A stretch of 64,000 nt of DNA from Alphaproteobacteria bacterium (lineage in GTDB: Bacteria; Pseudomonadota; Alphaproteobacteria; Sphingomonadales; Emcibacteraceae), in the NCBI GenBank assembly GCA_020446675.1, contig JAGREE010000010.1, positions 51,122-115,121 of the forward strand, read 5' to 3'. The position numbers and the translations under genes are program-made. Below are positions 1-7,764 of the stretch, one piece after another. Positions within the stretch are counted from its first letter, which is position 1, and each line of letters opens with the position of its first letter. The notes beneath the pieces were generated by a model that saw only the letters and a program-made list of their open reading frames with translations, ran no database searches and was not told where the DNA came from.

Positions 1-1
1 T

Positions 2-628
2 GATGTTTTTTATACCCGTTATACAGCTGACTTTTGCACTGAGGCATTTTCAGAAGATCATTATCGGGATCAGTTAAAATCCAAAATAATATACGCTCTT
101 GAACTAGAGAGCGAACACATGAGCCGGACACAGCTTGAATATGCTTACCCCGCTTTTCGCTTACGTTACTGGACAGCCAAGGATAACAGCAACAATAACC
201 GCTTAAGCAGTTTTCTGACACCGTTTATCTGTTATGAAACGATAAGGGCGACCCTAAAAATGCCCCTTAAGTTTAAAACCCATGGCCGGTTTCAGGGGGA
301 TCTTATAAACCGGATCAATCCGGCGCTGGCATCATACCAATCCGATTATGGTTACCCGTTTAATGAACCCATACCTTTTTCTAAAAAAATAAAAAACAAT
401 ATGACTATTTTCCGGCCAGTCTGGCTTAGAAAAAGAAGCTATGCGATCAAACATAAAATGGCAAACCTATCCCTGCCTCAAACATTAAGTGATGGTTATA
501 TCAGACCAGTTCTGCCTGCGGGCACCCCCTATATGGATCAGTATTTTAAAATACCCGAAATCAGGGATGCGGCCCTGCTTGGCCGTGTGCTCACACTGGA
601 ATTTCTGTTCGGGCATCTCGGGCTTTAG
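2..628 (+). CDS. 3' part of an unknown protein, cut by the window edge
   Basis: The reading frame is open from the first complete codon at base 2 to a TAG at 626-628, so at least 208 residues are the C-terminal part of a larger protein. An internal ATG at 119 exists, but nothing favours it over reading through from the left edge. The protein is basic and aromatic with no evident signal or membrane segment. The stretch with INPALASYQSDYGYPF loosely recalls C-terminal regions of asparagine-synthase-like proteins of polysaccharide clusters, but this is only an impression. It converges on priA with a 4-nt overlap of the stop codons. Function is unknown. Confidence 0.6.
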   Translation, partial: DVFYTRYTADFCTEAFSEDHYRDQLKSKIIYALELESEHMSRTQLEYAYPAFRLRYWTAKDNSNNNRLSSFLTPFICYETIRATLKMPLKFKTHGRFQGDLINRINPALASYQSDYGYPFNEPIPFSKKIKNNMTIFRPVWLRKRSYAIKHKMANLSLPQTLSDGYIRPVLPAGTPYMDQYFKIPEIRDAALLGRVLTLEFLFGHLGL

Positions 629-2811
629 TAAAAACTGTAGGGATCAATATCCACCTGAATCTTTACCCCGTGTTTTTTAGTATTTTTTGCCAGCCACCGG
701 CTGATTTCATTCTGAATATTGACGTCATGATCCGCCTTTATCAGAAATCTGTAGCGATAATTTCCCCGTAAGAAAGAGAGAGGTGCCGGAACAGGACCAA
801 GAATGGTAATGTTTTTTCCCTGCGGCGCACATCGCGCCAGATTTCTGGCAATCATGATCACATTATTTTTATCCCGTCCTGACAAAATTAGCGAAGCCAG
901 CTTACCGAAAGGCGGCAGGTTCTGTGCTTCTCTGGAAGCCGCTTCCTGTTCCAGAAACAAATCCTTGTCACCGGAGACCAGCGCCTTAAGTACCGGATGA
1001 TCCGGCTGATACGATTGAAAAAACACGCGTCCCGCATGTTCTGCACGACCAGCACGGCCAGCCACCTGCTCAAGCTGTTGCCACGTGCGTTCAGCGGCCC
1101 GAGGATCTGCCCCTGACATACCAAGATCCGCGTCAATAACCCCCACCAGAGTAAGCATCGGAAAATGATAGCCTTTTGTCACAATCTGTGTGCCGACAAT
1201 AAAATCAACTTCATGCTTCTCAATGCGCTTAATTATATTCTTTAATGCTTCTGGACTGTCAATTTCATCACTGGACATAATGGCAAAGCGCGCATCGGGA
1301 AATAATCTCGCCAGTTCCTCTGCTACCCGCTCGACGCCAGGGCCAACTGCCACCAGACTGTCTTCTTTTTCACAATTTGGGCAGGCATGTGGCTTTTTCA
1401 TATTAAAACCACAATGATGACATTCAAGACGATCAAATTTATTGTGTTCCACCAGCCAGGCTGAACAGTGCGGGCATTCCATTCGATGCCCACAGGCACG
1501 ACACAAAGTCAGCGGTGCATAGCCACGCCGGTTAAGATAGAGTAGGGACTGTTCACCATTTTCATAATTTTCCCTGAGAGCCCGATATAAAGGATCACTG
1601 ATCCAGGATCCCGTCTTCATTTTATGCTCACGAAGATCAATAACGCTCATTTCAGGAAGCTCGGCCGGGCCATGACGTTCCCCAAGATAAAGCCAGTCAT
1701 ATTTTCCGCTTTGTGCGTTGATCATCGTTTCCAGCGATGGTGTGGCAGACGCCAATATGACCGGACATTGTGCCTGCATCGCCCGCACCACGGCCATATC
1801 CCGGCCATTATACATGACCCCTTCATCCTGTTTAAAAGTCTGTGAATGTTCCTCGTCCACGATCACCAGCTTTAAATTCTGAAGTGGCAGGAAAAGCGCT
1901 GACCTGGCCCCGACAATAACACGTGCTTCGCCGCGGATCGTTGCCCACCATGCGCGCCGTCTTTGTGCCGGGCTCATTTCCGAATGCCAGATAACGGGTT
2001 CCGCCCCAAATCGATCCTTAAACCGTTCAAGCCACTGGGCTGTTAATGATATTTCCGGGACCAGCACCAAAACCTGTGCCGCATCATTCTTCAGAGCTTC
2101 CGCAATCGCTTCAAAATAGACTTCCGTTTTACCACTGCCTGTTACCCCTTCAAGCAGGGTGGCTTTATACTTCTCGCTCCTTTGCTGCGTAATAATATGA
2201 TCTGCCGCCTTTTGCTGATCTTGGGACAATATTGCCCGCTTCAGGTCCCTATCCGGCTTTATAAAGGCCTGTTCTCCGCTCACTTCCTGTGCAATAAGAA
2301 AGCCCGCTTTAATCATTCCTCTAATCACCCCTTCACCCACGGCAGCAATATCACACCATGACTTTACGGACATGGGCATGTCTGAAATGGCCGCGTCAAT
2401 AACACGCTTTCTCGCAGGAGTTATTTTTTCAGGGAGCTCAGTCGCTAGTCTGTAAAAGGTCTGTTTTTTTGGCTTGTCAAATTTGCGGGGCACACTAAGC
2501 GCCATTTTAAGAACGGACCCAAGAGGCGATAATGTATAGCCCGCAACCCAGGCAACAAATTTCATCAAACTGTTTGGCAGAGGCGGCAATTCCGACTTTC
2601 TGATGACATGTTTTAGTTTTTCTTGCGCCACATCGCTACTCTCCGGGTTCATTTCCCAGACCACCCCCTGAAGTTCCCGACCTGATAATGGAACCGTTAT
2701 AAAATCACCTTCCCTAAGGTTCAGATTTTCATCCGAAAGATAGTCCAGCACGCCGCTTAAGGGTAAGGGCAGGAGAATTTGAATCCGCTTGCTTGGAAAA
2801 AGATCGGGCAA
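625..2811 (-). CDS. priA: Primosomal protein N' (replication restart helicase PriA)
   Basis: PriA is a 3'-5' superfamily 2 helicase that recognises stalled replication forks and reloads the replicative helicase in the cytoplasm. The 728-residue protein has the usual family length. It shows Walker A GVTGSGKT at residues 222-229, a DEEH box near 318, and the paired zinc-binding cysteine clusters (CRACGHRMECPHC and later CHHC and CPNC) inserted in the helicase core. The start codon is TTG, preceded by AAGG at a suitable distance; no ATG lies near, so TTG is the likely start. It is divergent from the aldolase operon that begins at 2926, a neighbourhood seen in other alphaproteobacteria. Confidence 0.96.
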   Translation of the reverse strand: MPDLFPSKRIQILLPLPLSGVLDYLSDENLNLREGDFITVPLSGRELQGVVWEMNPESSDVAQEKLKHVIRKSELPPLPNSLMKFVAWVAGYTLSPLGSVLKMALSVPRKFDKPKKQTFYRLATELPEKITPARKRVIDAAISDMPMSVKSWCDIAAVGEGVIRGMIKAGFLIAQEVSGEQAFIKPDRDLKRAILSQDQQKAADHIITQQRSEKYKATLLEGVTGSGKTEVYFEAIAEALKNDAAQVLVLVPEISLTAQWLERFKDRFGAEPVIWHSEMSPAQRRRAWWATIRGEARVIVGARSALFLPLQNLKLVIVDEEHSQTFKQDEGVMYNGRDMAVVRAMQAQCPVILASATPSLETMINAQSGKYDWLYLGERHGPAELPEMSVIDLREHKMKTGSWISDPLYRALRENYENGEQSLLYLNRRGYAPLTLCRACGHRMECPHCSAWLVEHNKFDRLECHHCGFNMKKPHACPNCEKEDSLVAVGPGVERVAEELARLFPDARFAIMSSDEIDSPEALKNIIKRIEKHEVDFIVGTQIVTKGYHFPMLTLVGVIDADLGMSGADPRAAERTWQQLEQVAGRAGRAEHAGRVFFQSYQPDHPVLKALVSGDKDLFLEQEAASREAQNLPPFGKLASLILSGRDKNNVIMIARNLARCAPQGKNITILGPVPAPLSFLRGNYRYRFLIKADHDVNIQNEISRWLAKNTKKHGVKIQVDIDPYSFY

Positions 2812-2925
2812 CGTTTAAACCTTAACAATTAAATTTTATGCGCTACATTATCTTAATATACCCTTGCACAAAAGGTGAAATACAGGCACAAAGATAAAAT
2901 CAATCAAGCATAAGGAAAACGCATC

Positions 2926-3582
2926 ATGAAATTTTTTATTGATACAGCAGAAATTGACGAAATCAGACCTCTGGTGGACCTTGGTCTAGTTGACGGCGTC
3001 ACCACAAATCCATCTCTTATTTTAAAGTCTGGCCGTGATATTTTTGAAGTAACAAAAGAAATTTGTGACTTGGTGGATGGCCCTGTCAGCGCAGAAGTGG
3101 CCGCCACGGATTATGCCACAATGGTCAAAGAAGCTGCGGCCCTTTATGATATTGCAGAAAATGTCTGTCTGAAAGTGCCCTTGACACCGGACGGACTAAA
3201 AACCTGCAAACATTTTTCCGATCAGGGTAAAATGGTCAATGTCACTCTATGTTTTTCAGCCAGTCAGGCACTGCTTGCCGCTAAAGCCGGAGCCACTTTC
3301 ATTTCCCCTTTTGTCGGCCGTCTTGACGATGTGGCCCATAATGGAATGTCTCTTATACAGGACATCAGAACCATTTATGATAATTATAATTTCGATACGC
3401 AGATCCTTGTGGCCAGCACACGTCATAATCTTCATATACTGGAAAGTGCCTTAATTGGTGCTGACGTGGCAACAATACCGCCAAAAGTGGTTCATCAGCT
3501 GTTTAAACATCCCCTGACTGACAGCGGGCTTGCAGCCTTCGTAGAGGACTGGAAAAAAACCGGTCAAACAATCAGCGGATAA
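2926..3582 (+). CDS. tal: Fructose-6-phosphate aldolase / transaldolase of the small (TalC/FSA) type
   Basis: This 218-residue protein matches the short transaldolase family, whose members either transfer dihydroxyacetone units in the pentose phosphate pathway or cleave fructose 6-phosphate. It begins [13 protein letters not shown], carries the DGVTTNPSL motif at residues 23-31, and has the Schiff-base lysine in CLKVPLT (Lys83). The ATG is preceded by AAGGAAAA. It leads an operon with the DUF484 gene (30-nt gap) and xerC. Sequence alone does not separate transaldolase from fructose-6-phosphate aldolase activity. Confidence 0.9.
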   Translation: MKFFIDTAEIDEIRPLVDLGLVDGVTTNPSLILKSGRDIFEVTKEICDLVDGPVSAEVAATDYATMVKEAAALYDIAENVCLKVPLTPDGLKTCKHFSDQGKMVNVTLCFSASQALLAAKAGATFISPFVGRLDDVAHNGMSLIQDIRTIYDNYNFDTQILVASTRHNLHILESALIGADVATIPPKVVHQLFKHPLTDSGLAAFVEDWKKTGQTISG

Positions 3583-3612
3583 GATAAAGTAAAAGAATAA
3601 ACGGACGATATT

Positions 3613-4317
3613 ATGTCAGGTGAAAAAGCAAAAATTAACGACGAAATCAATGCTTTGGACGTTAAAATTTATTTAAAAAATAATCCGGATTTTCTCATTA
3701 AAAACCCGGACCTGTTCAGTGTACTGACACCACCGAACCGCAGCAATGGTGATGAGGTTGTCGACTTTCAAAATATGATGATCGAAAAAATAAGGCATAA
3801 TCTTAAAGAACTGCAGTTTAATCAGGGCCATTTGATCGATACCACCCGCAATAACCTGACAACACAGGTTCAGGTTCATGAAGCCGTCCTCTCCCTTTTG
3901 GATATTCATGACATGGAACAGCTTGGTCATATTGTGACTCAGGACTGGGCTGATAATCTGCATATTGATGTGATACGTATATGTTTCGAAAAGGATCATG
4001 AAATCGCACCACCCGAACTCCATGAAGCAGCCCTGCTTTCAGCCGGAAGCGTAGATGAATATCTCGGCAAAGATGATATTGTTCAACTGCGTACAGATGT
4101 AGAGGCATCGGAGGAAATTTTTGGCCCTGCTAAATCATTGGTCAAAGCGGAGGCGTTGATAAAAATTCCGGCGACAGAACATAATCCGCCCGGTATTCTT
4201 GCCTTTGGCAGCCGGGATGCCGACATGTTCTATCCCGGTCAGGGGACCGAGCTACTTCGATTTCTGGGTAAATCATTTCATAAATGCCTGATCCAATGGC
4301 TAAAGCTGAAAAATTAG
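3613..4317 (+). CDS. DUF484 family protein
   Basis: The 234-residue protein begins after a short acidic segment with the family pattern YLKNNPDFLIKNPDLF at about residues 20-35, followed by a helical region and a GAF-like C-terminal part ending in a sentence of aromatic residues. DUF484 proteins lie directly upstream of xerC in many proteobacteria, as here, where the stop lies 34 nt inside the next coding region. The function is not established; a role linked to XerC or a GAF-type sensor is inference. Assignment rests on the N-terminal pattern, length and position. Confidence 0.85.
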   Translation: MSGEKAKINDEINALDVKIYLKNNPDFLIKNPDLFSVLTPPNRSNGDEVVDFQNMMIEKIRHNLKELQFNQGHLIDTTRNNLTTQVQVHEAVLSLLDIHDMEQLGHIVTQDWADNLHIDVIRICFEKDHEIAPPELHEAALLSAGSVDEYLGKDDIVQLRTDVEASEEIFGPAKSLVKAEALIKIPATEHNPPGILAFGSRDADMFYPGQGTELLRFLGKSFHKCLIQWLKLKN

Positions 4318-5252
4318 ACAACACACTGTTTCCATCTATTACCCCACTTCTTAACCAGTGGCAGGATTATCTGGTTTCTGAGAAACGTGTTTCAAAACAT
4401 ACCCATGAAGCCTATATGCGCGATGTTACAAAATTCTTATCTTTTGTGGCCGGGTATCATGGAAAATCCCCAACGAAATCTGATCTGGAGGATCTTAAGC
4501 CAGCCGATTTCAGAAGTTATCTTGCATCGCGTCGGCGCGATGGACTAACCCCGGCAAGCGTGGCAAGATCATTCAGTGCGGTACGAGCATTTTATAAATT
4601 TCTACGCCGGAATAAAATACTAATAAATGATGCAATTGATGCGGTCAGTAGCCCAAAATTAAAAAAACGACTGCCCCGTCCCATAAGCGAAACGGCCGCG
4701 AAGCGGGTTATTAATGATGTTGGCGATTTTGCCTCTCCCGCCGCCAATGACTGGGTGGCACTCAGGGATATTGCAATCCTCACTCTGCTATATGGCTGTG
4801 GATTACGGGTATCAGAAGCACTGAGCCTGAACAGAGGCGATCTGGACAGGAAAGATATTATGACAGTGCGTGGAAAGCGCAATAAAGAAAGACTGGTACC
4901 CCTGCTTCCCATAGTAAACCAGTCAATTGAACATTATCTGGCGGCCTGTCCAAAAGATATAAAGCCTGGTGAGCCACTTTTTATAGGTGTAAGGGGCAAG
5001 CGCCTGAACGCGAGAAATGTACAGCTTGCCATGCAGAAGGTTCGTATTGCTCTGGGACTTCCATCAACCGCAACACCCCATGCGTTAAGGCACAGTTTCG
5101 CTACCCATCTGCTCAGTGCAGGTGGTGATTTACGCACCATACAGGAGCTGCTTGGTCATGCTGATCTTAGCACGACGCAGCATTATACTGATGTTGACAC
5201 TGCCTATCTGATGGACGTTTATAATAATGCCCACCCATCGGCAAAGAAATAA
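4284..5252 (+). CDS. xerC: Tyrosine recombinase XerC
   Basis: XerC acts with XerD at dif sites to resolve chromosome dimers at division. The 322-residue protein has the N-terminal SAM-like core-binding domain (about residues 20-110) and the full catalytic set: Arg175 in GCGLRVSEAL, Lys198, His266 and Arg269 in HALRHSFATHLL, His292 in LGHADLSTTQHY, and nucleophile Tyr301. The chosen start overlaps the DUF484 gene by 34 nt; an ATG four codons later is possible. The neighbours (DUF484 upstream, no phage genes) point to the housekeeping recombinase and not to an integrase. Confidence 0.94.
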   Translation: MPDPMAKAEKLDNTLFPSITPLLNQWQDYLVSEKRVSKHTHEAYMRDVTKFLSFVAGYHGKSPTKSDLEDLKPADFRSYLASRRRDGLTPASVARSFSAVRAFYKFLRRNKILINDAIDAVSSPKLKKRLPRPISETAAKRVINDVGDFASPAANDWVALRDIAILTLLYGCGLRVSEALSLNRGDLDRKDIMTVRGKRNKERLVPLLPIVNQSIEHYLAACPKDIKPGEPLFIGVRGKRLNARNVQLAMQKVRIALGLPSTATPHALRHSFATHLLSAGGDLRTIQELLGHADLSTTQHYTDVDTAYLMDVYNNAHPSAKK

Positions 5253-5276
5253 GTAATAGTCGTTAATTCAATAAAA

Positions 5277-5332
5277 CAAGCCGCTCAAAAATACCTCGGA
5301 TAGATCAATATCAGGTATAAGTGAACGGCTTG
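5277..5332 (-). terminator. Long nested hairpin, probable terminator of the small reverse-strand gene
   Basis: Three nested arms pair across 56 nt: CAAGCCGCTCA (5277-5287) with TGAACGGCTTG (5322-5332, 10 of 11), ATACCT (5291-5296) with AGGTAT (5313-5318), and GATA (5299-5302) with TATC (5309-5312), around a GATCAA loop. On the reverse strand the stem is followed by TTTTATTG, as in an intrinsic terminator for the 66-aa gene; on the forward strand it follows xerC by 24 nt but lacks a T run. It could also be part of a small RNA or a repeated element. Confidence 0.5.
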
Positions 5333-5365
5333 AATTTCCCGTAAGTTTGTGAACTTGCTTAATTT

Positions 5366-5566
5366 TTAATAGTCTTTTCCATAATCGTTCAATGCACGAT
5401 CATGCCGTGCATTTCTTCTGGGGGGGCGATGACGTTTGGATTGACTATTTTTTCTATCTTGCACCACATCTTCGTAGTAATCGTCATCAAAGTCGTCATA
5501 ATCATATGAATCCAGTTTTTTACGCGGATATGATTCTGAATTTTTACTGTATTTCTTTTGTTTCAT
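5366..5566 (-). CDS. Small highly charged protein of unknown function (66 aa)
   Basis: The ATG at 5566-5564 has GGAGAGG just upstream, so I start here and not at the upstream in-frame TTG (5578). The 66-residue product has a lysine-rich N-terminus, an acidic Asp/Tyr-rich centre (residues about 19-36, with runs such as YDYDDFDDDYYED), and an Arg/Lys-rich C-terminal part. It has no hydrophobic core and is probably disordered. It stands alone between xerC and a divergent gene, with a hairpin terminator after it. I do not recognise the family. The good ribosome binding site and terminator argue that it is a real gene. Confidence 0.6.
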   Translation of the reverse strand: MKQKKYSKNSESYPRKKLDSYDYDDFDDDYYEDVVQDRKNSQSKRHRPPRRNARHDRALNDYGKDY

Positions 5567-5649
5567 CGTCCTCTCCAAAACGACTCTTTGTTAATCTCAA
5601 ATGAAATAATATCCAAAATAGGACATTTGACTATCGAATATTTCACATA

Positions 5650-5670
5650 ATTTATATTTAGAATATAAAT
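5650..5670. promoter_or_regulatory. Perfect 9-3-9 inverted repeat in a divergent intergenic region
   Basis: ATTTATATT, then TAG, then AATATAAAT: a perfect inverted repeat within the very AT-rich 308-nt region between the small charged ORF and the methyltransferase/ATP-grasp gene. It may be a repressor or activator site serving one or both divergent genes. In DNA this AT-rich, chance palindromes are not rare. Confidence 0.3.
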
Positions 5671-5874
5671 AGATGCTTCTTTTATATCTTATTTAATATA
5701 GATAATACTCACTCAGGATTTCAAAAATTTCATAGACATCCTACCATTTAATTATTGCATATTAATTATTAAAATTATGCGCTTTCCAAATGATATAAAG
5801 GGTGTAAAAGGGCAAAAAAATAGGCTAAACTATAAGCCTCCCATAAACCTAAATTAATGTTCAGGAACAAATTG

Positions 5875-7764
5875 ATGTCATCATCACAGGATAAAAGTCC
5901 AACCCAACGCACCCTAGGCCCTTTGCCGGATCTTGAACGCCACCTGCCCGTCGACTGGTGGCGCACTTTATTTAACGCTGTCTATTTAGACACGGACGGT
6001 GATGTCGTTGAAAATAGCGAGATTACAAAGCATGAAGTGGATAGAATTATCAGCGCATTGGATCTTAAGCAAAATGATCATATTCTTGATCTTTGCTGTG
6101 GTCAGGGACGCCATACTATTGAGCTGGCAAAAAGAGGGTACAATTTTCTGACCGGAATTGACAGATCAGGTTACCTGATCCGGCTTGCCCGACGCAGGGC
6201 AAAAGCAGCCTTCTTAAAAATTCAGTTTAAGGAAGGGGACGCAAGACATTTTTCACTTGCATCTAATTCCCAGGACAGTGTGATTATGATGGGCAATTCC
6301 TTTGGTTATTTTGACAATGAGGAGGATGATGTTGCCGTTTTAAATGCCGTAAAAAAAGTTTTGAAATCAGAGGGTAAACTGGCTCTCGATTTAACCGATG
6401 GCGACTGGATGCGTAAACATTACGAGCCCCGATCATGGGAATGGATAGATAAAAATCAGTTTGTCTGTCGTGAACGGTCACTATCCCAGGACGGTGACAG
6501 ACTAATTTCAAGAGAGGTTATCGTTCACGCTGAACACGGTGTTATTGCCGACCAGTTCTATGCGGAACGGCTTTATTCGAAAGAGCGAATTACCCAATTA
6601 CTCGAAAAAGTCGGCTTTAAAAATATCCAGCACCATGCAGAAATTGAACCGGATTCAACCCGTCATGAAGATCTTGGTATGATGGCCCGCCGAAATTTAA
6701 TTACGGCACTTGGTCCCGTAAAAAGCCAGCAAGTGGCAGACAAATCTCGTCCACTAAGAAATATTTCTGTTCTTATGGGGGATCCCGGGCTGCCGGATAC
6801 CGTCAAGCTTGGCGGGAAATTCAATGAAGAAGATATTGCCACTATTAATAAATTAAAATCTGCACTTGCTGAGCTGGAAGGATATAAGTTCCACTATATT
6901 GATAACCATGCCACAATGCTGCAGTCTCTAAATAAAATTAAATCTGATTTTGTATTTAATTTGTGTGATGAAGGTTTTATGAATAATGCCACCATGGAAA
7001 TGCATGTTCCCGCGTTTCTGGAAATGCAGGGTATTTCCTATACCGGTGCCAACCCTCAATCTTTGGTTATCTGTTATAACAAGGCAATCGTAAGATCAAT
7101 TGCCATGTCTTGTGATATTCCTGTACCACTTGAAACATATTTTGGTCCTGATGATCAAATGGTCACTATTCCTTCCATATTGCCGGCTTTGATCAAACCC
7201 TGTGAAGGTGACAGCAGTATAGGTATAACATCAAAAGCCGTTGTGCATTCGGCTGAAGAGGCAATAGAATATATTGCCGGTCTAAGAGAACAACTCCCGA
7301 GATCGTCCATTCTGGTACAGGAATTTCTAACCGGACGGGAATTCAGCATTGGCCTGATCGGCAACCCGAGCCTGGGCTTAAGCCCGCTGCCGGTGCTTGA
7401 AGTGGATTACAGCAAGCTTGATGAAGATCTTCCGAAAATTCTTGGTTATGAATCAAAATGGGATCCAAACTCTCCTTACTGGAGCGAGATTAGCTATAAA
7501 AAAGCTGACCTTGACGAAGAAAGTCAGCGCAATTTGATTAACTGGTCCAGCATATTGTTTGAACGGCTTGGATGCCGGGATTATGCACGCTTTGATTTTC
7601 GTGCAGATGCAGACGGCACATTAAAGCTTCTTGAAGCCAACCCGAACCCGGGATGGTGCTGGGATGGAAAATTAAACCTGATGGCTTCTTTCGCCGGTCA
7701 AACCTATTCTGATCTGTTGGCAAAAATTATCGAGGCCGCAGAACGAAGACTGCGTTTACGTTAA
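5875..7764 (+). CDS. Fusion protein: SAM-dependent methyltransferase plus D-Ala-D-Ala-ligase-like ATP-grasp
   Basis: Two enzymes are joined in one 629-residue chain. Residues about 25-290 are a class I SAM methyltransferase with motif I HILDLCCGQGRH at 69-80 and an acidic motif II in LTGIDRSG. Residues about 300-629 are an ATP-grasp domain of the Ddl family: FNLCDEGFMNNATME, a lysine in PALIKPCEGDSS, VQEFLTGREFS, and the metal-binding end ARFDFRADADG...LLEANPNPG (about 585-593). ATG 5875 is preferred over ATG 5857 because AGGA lies 8 nt before it. The substrate is unknown; the pairing suggests an amino-acid-like or peptide-like acceptor that is both methylated and ligated. No other biosynthetic genes adjoin it. 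Confidence 0.85.
   Translation: MSSSQDKSPTQRTLGPLPDLERHLPVDWWRTLFNAVYLDTDGDVVENSEITKHEVDRIISALDLKQNDHILDLCCGQGRHTIELAKRGYNFLTGIDRSGYLIRLARRRAKAAFLKIQFKEGDARHFSLASNSQDSVIMMGNSFGYFDNEEDDVAVLNAVKKVLKSEGKLALDLTDGDWMRKHYEPRSWEWIDKNQFVCRERSLSQDGDRLISREVIVHAEHGVIADQFYAERLYSKERITQLLEKVGFKNIQHHAEIEPDSTRHEDLGMMARRNLITALGPVKSQQVADKSRPLRNISVLMGDPGLPDTVKLGGKFNEEDIATINKLKSALAELEGYKFHYIDNHATMLQSLNKIKSDFVFNLCDEGFMNNATMEMHVPAFLEMQGISYTGANPQSLVICYNKAIVRSIAMSCDIPVPLETYFGPDDQMVTIPSILPALIKPCEGDSSIGITSKAVVHSAEEAIEYIAGLREQLPRSSILVQEFLTGREFSIGLIGNPSLGLSPLPVLEVDYSKLDEDLPKILGYESKWDPNSPYWSEISYKKADLDEESQRNLINWSSILFERLGCRDYARFDFRADADGTLKLLEANPNPGWCWDGKLNLMASFAGQTYSDLLAKIIEAAERRLRLR

Noticed and set aside
4284..5252. Phage or island integrase
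   Set aside because: The protein has all XerC residues and follows DUF484 in the standard chromosomal setting; no attachment site or phage gene is nearby.
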